From positions 124,001 through 188,000 of the forward strand of contig DAOSIS010000002.1 of the NCBI GenBank assembly GCA_035366835.1: DNA of 64,000 nucleotides, in the 5' to 3' direction. The position numbers were made by a program, and so were the translations under genes. The notes under the pieces were generated by a model. The model worked only from the letters and a program-made list of their open reading frames with translations. It searched no databases and had not been told where the DNA came from. Shown piece after piece: positions 61,681 through 64,000 of the stretch. Origin of the DNA: UBA6109 sp035366835 (GTDB taxonomy: Bacteria > Desulfobacterota > Syntrophia > Syntrophales > UBA6109). The stretch's first letter is position 1. The number at the start of each line of letters is the position of its first letter.

Positions 61681-62553
61681 TCACTTCTCCGTCGTGACCC
61701 GAACCTGGCGCTCGACGAACTCGGCGCCGGCTGCGTCGCCGCCGTCCGTCTTACCGGAGAGCTTCACGCCCCTGGTCCGGATGCCGACGTCGGCCGAGCG
61801 CGTCTTCACCTGGTACAGCGGCCCCTCCTTCGCAAGGCCGATGTCGCCGAGGGGCGTCGTGCTTGCGAAAAGAACGATGTTTTCCTCACCGAACGGCGGG
61901 CTGATCTCAAGCTCGAACTGGTCGCGGCCCGAGGGGACCTCGTAGGTGACGCCGCCGTTGAAGTAATTGTCCTTCCGGTAGGGGTTGGGAAAGAGCTGCA
62001 TCAGCTGTCCCTTTGCGTCGCGGTGGAGGACCCGCGCGTAAAAGGGCTTGTTCCCCTTCAGGTAGATCTTCATCCGCTCGCCCTGACGGTAGTCCTTCTT
62101 GTCCGTCCAGAGGTTCACGGACAGGGGAGCGGAAGGATCGTCCTCGAGCTTTGCCGTCTTCATGATCCCTTCGATCGCCTTCTCGTCCGGGATCACTTCG
62201 GCCTTGATGCGGATGGAGTAGCAATCGCCCGCCGCCGCGTCGCGGTACCAGCCCTTCTTCAGCTCCTCGACGACCTTCACCTTCGCGGACGCATAGGCCT
62301 CCACGAGGTCCTTGACCACCTGATAATCCTTCACTTCGGTGGAACTCTTGACGTAGGTCACGGCATGCTCGACGGCGTTGCGCTTGGCTTCCTCCATCGC
62401 CTCCCGTTCCGTCTGTCTTTTCGACTTGTCGACGCCCATGCAGGCGTACCCCTCGCCTTCCGTGATCGTCGATTGCGCAGCCGGCAGCGGCTGAGCGATC
62501 AGAAGGAAAATCAGCCAGAAACTGCAAAAAAGAGAGATCGTTCCCGTCTTCAT
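61681..62553 (-). CDS. DUF4384 domain secreted protein
   Basis: A 290-residue protein with a signal peptide (MKTGTISLFCSFWLIFLLIA, then QPLPAA). Residues about 30-140 are an LPP20/FlgT-like domain (EREAMEEAKRNAVEHAVTYV, WYRDAAAGDCYSIRIKAEV). DUF4384 follows (DKKDYRQGERMKIYLKGNKP, LMQLFPNPYRKDNYF, FELEISPPFGEENIVLFAS). Such proteins sit in the periplasm or outer membrane with unknown roles. The start overlaps the pyrD stop (ATGA), so it is co-translated with pyrimidine genes, although there is no evident link. Confidence 0.82.
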   Translation of the reverse strand: MKTGTISLFCSFWLIFLLIAQPLPAAQSTITEGEGYACMGVDKSKRQTEREAMEEAKRNAVEHAVTYVKSSTEVKDYQVVKDLVEAYASAKVKVVEELKKGWYRDAAAGDCYSIRIKAEVIPDEKAIEGIMKTAKLEDDPSAPLSVNLWTDKKDYRQGERMKIYLKGNKPFYARVLHRDAKGQLMQLFPNPYRKDNYFNGGVTYEVPSGRDQFELEISPPFGEENIVLFASTTPLGDIGLAKEGPLYQVKTRSADVGIRTRGVKLSGKTDGGDAAGAEFVERQVRVTTEK

Positions 62554-63473
62554 AGTTCTCCCCCTTCCCGAAGGGTGCCGATGATTTCATTGACGTCGCC
62601 GATTCCGCGTTCCGCCAGATGGCGTTCGATGCCCTCGACAACGTCCAGCGTCGCCCGGGGATTCGCGAAACTCGCCGTCCCCACCTGGACGGCCTTTGCC
62701 CCCACGATGAGGAACTCCAGGGCGTCCCGCGCGGTGGCGATTCCCCCCAGCCCGATCACCGGGATGCCGACCCTCTTCACGACCTGCCATACCATCCGCA
62801 GCGCCACGGGCCTGACGGCGGGTCCGGACAACCCGCCCGTCACGTTCCGCAGGTGCGGGATCCTCCGGTCGATATCGACGGACATGCCCGTGATCGTGTT
62901 GATCAATGACACGGCATCGGCGCCCGCCTCTTCGGCCGCCCCGGCCATGACCGCGATGTCGGTGACATTGGGGGAGAGCTTGACGATCACCGGCAGGTCC
63001 GTGACCCGCCGGACCCGCCGCGTCACCTCCCCCACCGTTTCGGGACTCGTCCCGAAGGCAAGGCCCCCGCACTTCACGTTCGGGCACGAGACGTTGATCT
63101 CCAGCCCGTGGACGCCATCCGTCTCCGACAGGATCCCCGCAAGGCTTTCGTACTCTTCCACGCGTTCTCCGAAGATATTGACGATCACCGGGACGGCGAA
63201 TTCCCTGAGGTAGGGAAGCTTCTCGCCGATAAAGGCGCGGACGCCGACGTTCTGCAGCCCGATGGCGTTCAGCATCCCTGCCGGCGTTTCGACAATGCGG
63301 GGAGGCGGATTTCCGGGACGCGGATCGAGTGAGAGCCCCTTCACGACGACCGCCCCCAGGCGGTTCAGGTCGACGAAACCGGCGTACTCTTCCCCGTAGC
63401 CGAACGTCCCCGAGGCCGTCATGACCGGGTTCGCCAGCCGAAGCCTCCCGATGGAGACCGCCGTATTCGCCAT
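62550..63473 (-). CDS. pyrD: dihydroorotate dehydrogenase, class 1B catalytic subunit
   Basis: A 307-residue PyrD1B, which oxidises dihydroorotate to orotate and passes electrons through PyrK to NAD+. Motifs: NPVMTASGTFGYGEEYAGF, GAVVVKGLSLDPRPGNPPPR, NVSCPNVKCGGLAFG (Cys base), IVKLSPNVTDI, INTITGMSVDI and GLGGIATARDALEFLIVGA. It starts at ATG 63473, with GAGGGAAG before it; the frame extends 34 codons into pyrK. pyrK ends ten bases upstream. Confidence 0.96.
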   Translation of the reverse strand: MANTAVSIGRLRLANPVMTASGTFGYGEEYAGFVDLNRLGAVVVKGLSLDPRPGNPPPRIVETPAGMLNAIGLQNVGVRAFIGEKLPYLREFAVPVIVNIFGERVEEYESLAGILSETDGVHGLEINVSCPNVKCGGLAFGTSPETVGEVTRRVRRVTDLPVIVKLSPNVTDIAVMAGAAEEAGADAVSLINTITGMSVDIDRRIPHLRNVTGGLSGPAVRPVALRMVWQVVKRVGIPVIGLGGIATARDALEFLIVGAKAVQVGTASFANPRATLDVVEGIERHLAERGIGDVNEIIGTLREGGEL

Positions 63474-63483
63474 ACCTCTTCCC

Positions 63484-64000
63484 TCACTCCCAGAAGATAT
63501 CCTGCAGGGGGAAAACGGGCCCCTCCTTGCAGACACGTCGGAAGACGCGGTTTCCGGCCCCGTCACGCACGGCAACCGCGCAGCCGAGACAGGCCCCGAG
63601 CCCGCAGGCCATCCGCTCCTCCAGGGAAGCCTCGCAGATCGCCGGAGACCCCTTCAGCAGGCCCTGAAGGCTCTGCAGCATGGGCCGCGGACCGCAGGCA
63701 TAGAGCGACGTCTTCTTTTCGTCCCATTCGCCCCGTTCCCGCGCGAATCGTTCCGTGACCGGCCCGTGAAATCCGTCACTGCCGTCGTCCGTACTGATGC
63801 GCAAGGCGGCACCGCATTCCGCGGCGCGGGCCGTGCCGATGAGCAGCGAAGCCGTCCGTGCCCCGGCATAGACCGCAATGCGGCCCGAGCGCGGCCCGCC
63901 GGTCTCCCGGCACCGGTCCAGGAGAGACAGGAGCGGCGCCATTCCGATTCCGCCTCCCAGCAGGACGACGTCCCGGCCGTCGCCGGGCATGCTGAAACCG
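63484..64000 (-). CDS. pyrK: dihydroorotate dehydrogenase electron transfer subunit, partial
   Basis: The C-terminal 172 residues of PyrK. GGGIGMAPLLSL is the FAD/NAD-binding loop, and YACGPRPMLQSLQGL and CEASLEERMACGLGACLGC place the [2Fe-2S] cysteines. It couples PyrD to NAD+. The N-terminus lies past the window edge; the open frame runs to the last base. Confidence 0.94.
   Translation of the reverse strand, partial: GFSMPGDGRDVVLLGGGIGMAPLLSLLDRCRETGGPRSGRIAVYAGARTASLLIGTARAAECGAALRISTDDGSDGFHGPVTERFARERGEWDEKKTSLYACGPRPMLQSLQGLLKGSPAICEASLEERMACGLGACLGCAVAVRDGAGNRVFRRVCKEGPVFPLQDIFWE

Noticed and set aside
1..64000. CRISPR arrays, insertion sequences, prophage or tRNA-bordered islands
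   Set aside because: I saw no regularly spaced repeats, transposase or integrase motif, or second copy of the tRNA-Leu 3' end in the window.

Overview
This window is GC-rich chromosomal DNA with dense genes of bacterial type. The gene set suggests an anaerobic deltaproteobacterium in the broad sense (Desulfobacterota), perhaps close to the syntrophic Syntrophia group. The clues are a HMGL-type synthase fused to a Cache domain and resembling Re-citrate synthase, a single-chain molybdenum aldehyde oxidoreductase, a GH57-GT5 fusion, NtrC-type two-component pairs and a Liv-type transporter operon with acyl-CoA ligases. The placement is inferred from gene content only. I see no phage, insertion sequence or CRISPR array.

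Layout. 0-5.3 kb (minus): homoserine dehydrogenase, a phosphoglycerate mutase-like protein, a YbgC-type thioesterase cut by the window edge, and recG. 5.4-10.3 kb (plus): purM, purN, an FAD-type oxidoreductase, a phosphofructokinase and rpmB. 10.3-13.6 kb: a secreted protein, recJ, and two small membrane proteins (one AtpZ/AtpI-like). 13.8-22.1 kb (minus): a seven-gene operon, livK-livG-acyl-CoA synthetase-livH-livM-livF-PaaK-like ligase. 22.1-25.2 kb: a PilS/PilR-like pair. 25.3-31 kb (plus): comEC, hisS, aspS. 31-39.3 kb: the synthase-Cache fusion, a UvrD-type helicase with adk, an MBL hydrolase, a DUF362 ferredoxin-like protein, a GNAT and a DUF2156 protein. 39.3-46.2 kb (minus): an MBL hydrolase, a broken chemoreceptor, a frameshifted NtrC-type regulator with its PAS kinase, a methyltransferase and a NifU-like protein. 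46.7-50 kb: aldehyde oxidoreductase and tRNA-Leu(UAA). 50-52.8 kb (plus): two tandem amidohydrolases. 52.9-57.5 kb (minus): class I adenylate cyclase and GH57-GT5. 57.6-61.6 kb: hrpA. 61.7-64 kb (minus): pyrK (partial), pyrD, DUF4384 protein.

The most striking finding is the leader of the livK operon (about 21.86-22.13 kb, minus strand). A good sigma-70 promoter is followed by a 25-codon reading frame with the core LFFGFFTYF, three mutually exclusive RNA pairings, and an intrinsic terminator with eight U residues just before livK. This is the layout of a phenylalanine attenuator, of the pheA or pheST kind, placed in front of an uptake and CoA-activation operon. It suggests that a transporter annotated as branched-chain handles phenylalanine or a related aromatic compound.

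Other points of note: an apgM-like gene overlapping hom (candidate alternative homoserine kinase), a probably leaderless comEC mRNA, a PilR-like regulator with an altered GAFTGA loop, a chemoreceptor that has lost its sensor domain, a one-base frameshift in a regulator, overlapping divergent promoters for tRNA-Leu and an amidohydrolase, and AspRS features of a nondiscriminating enzyme.
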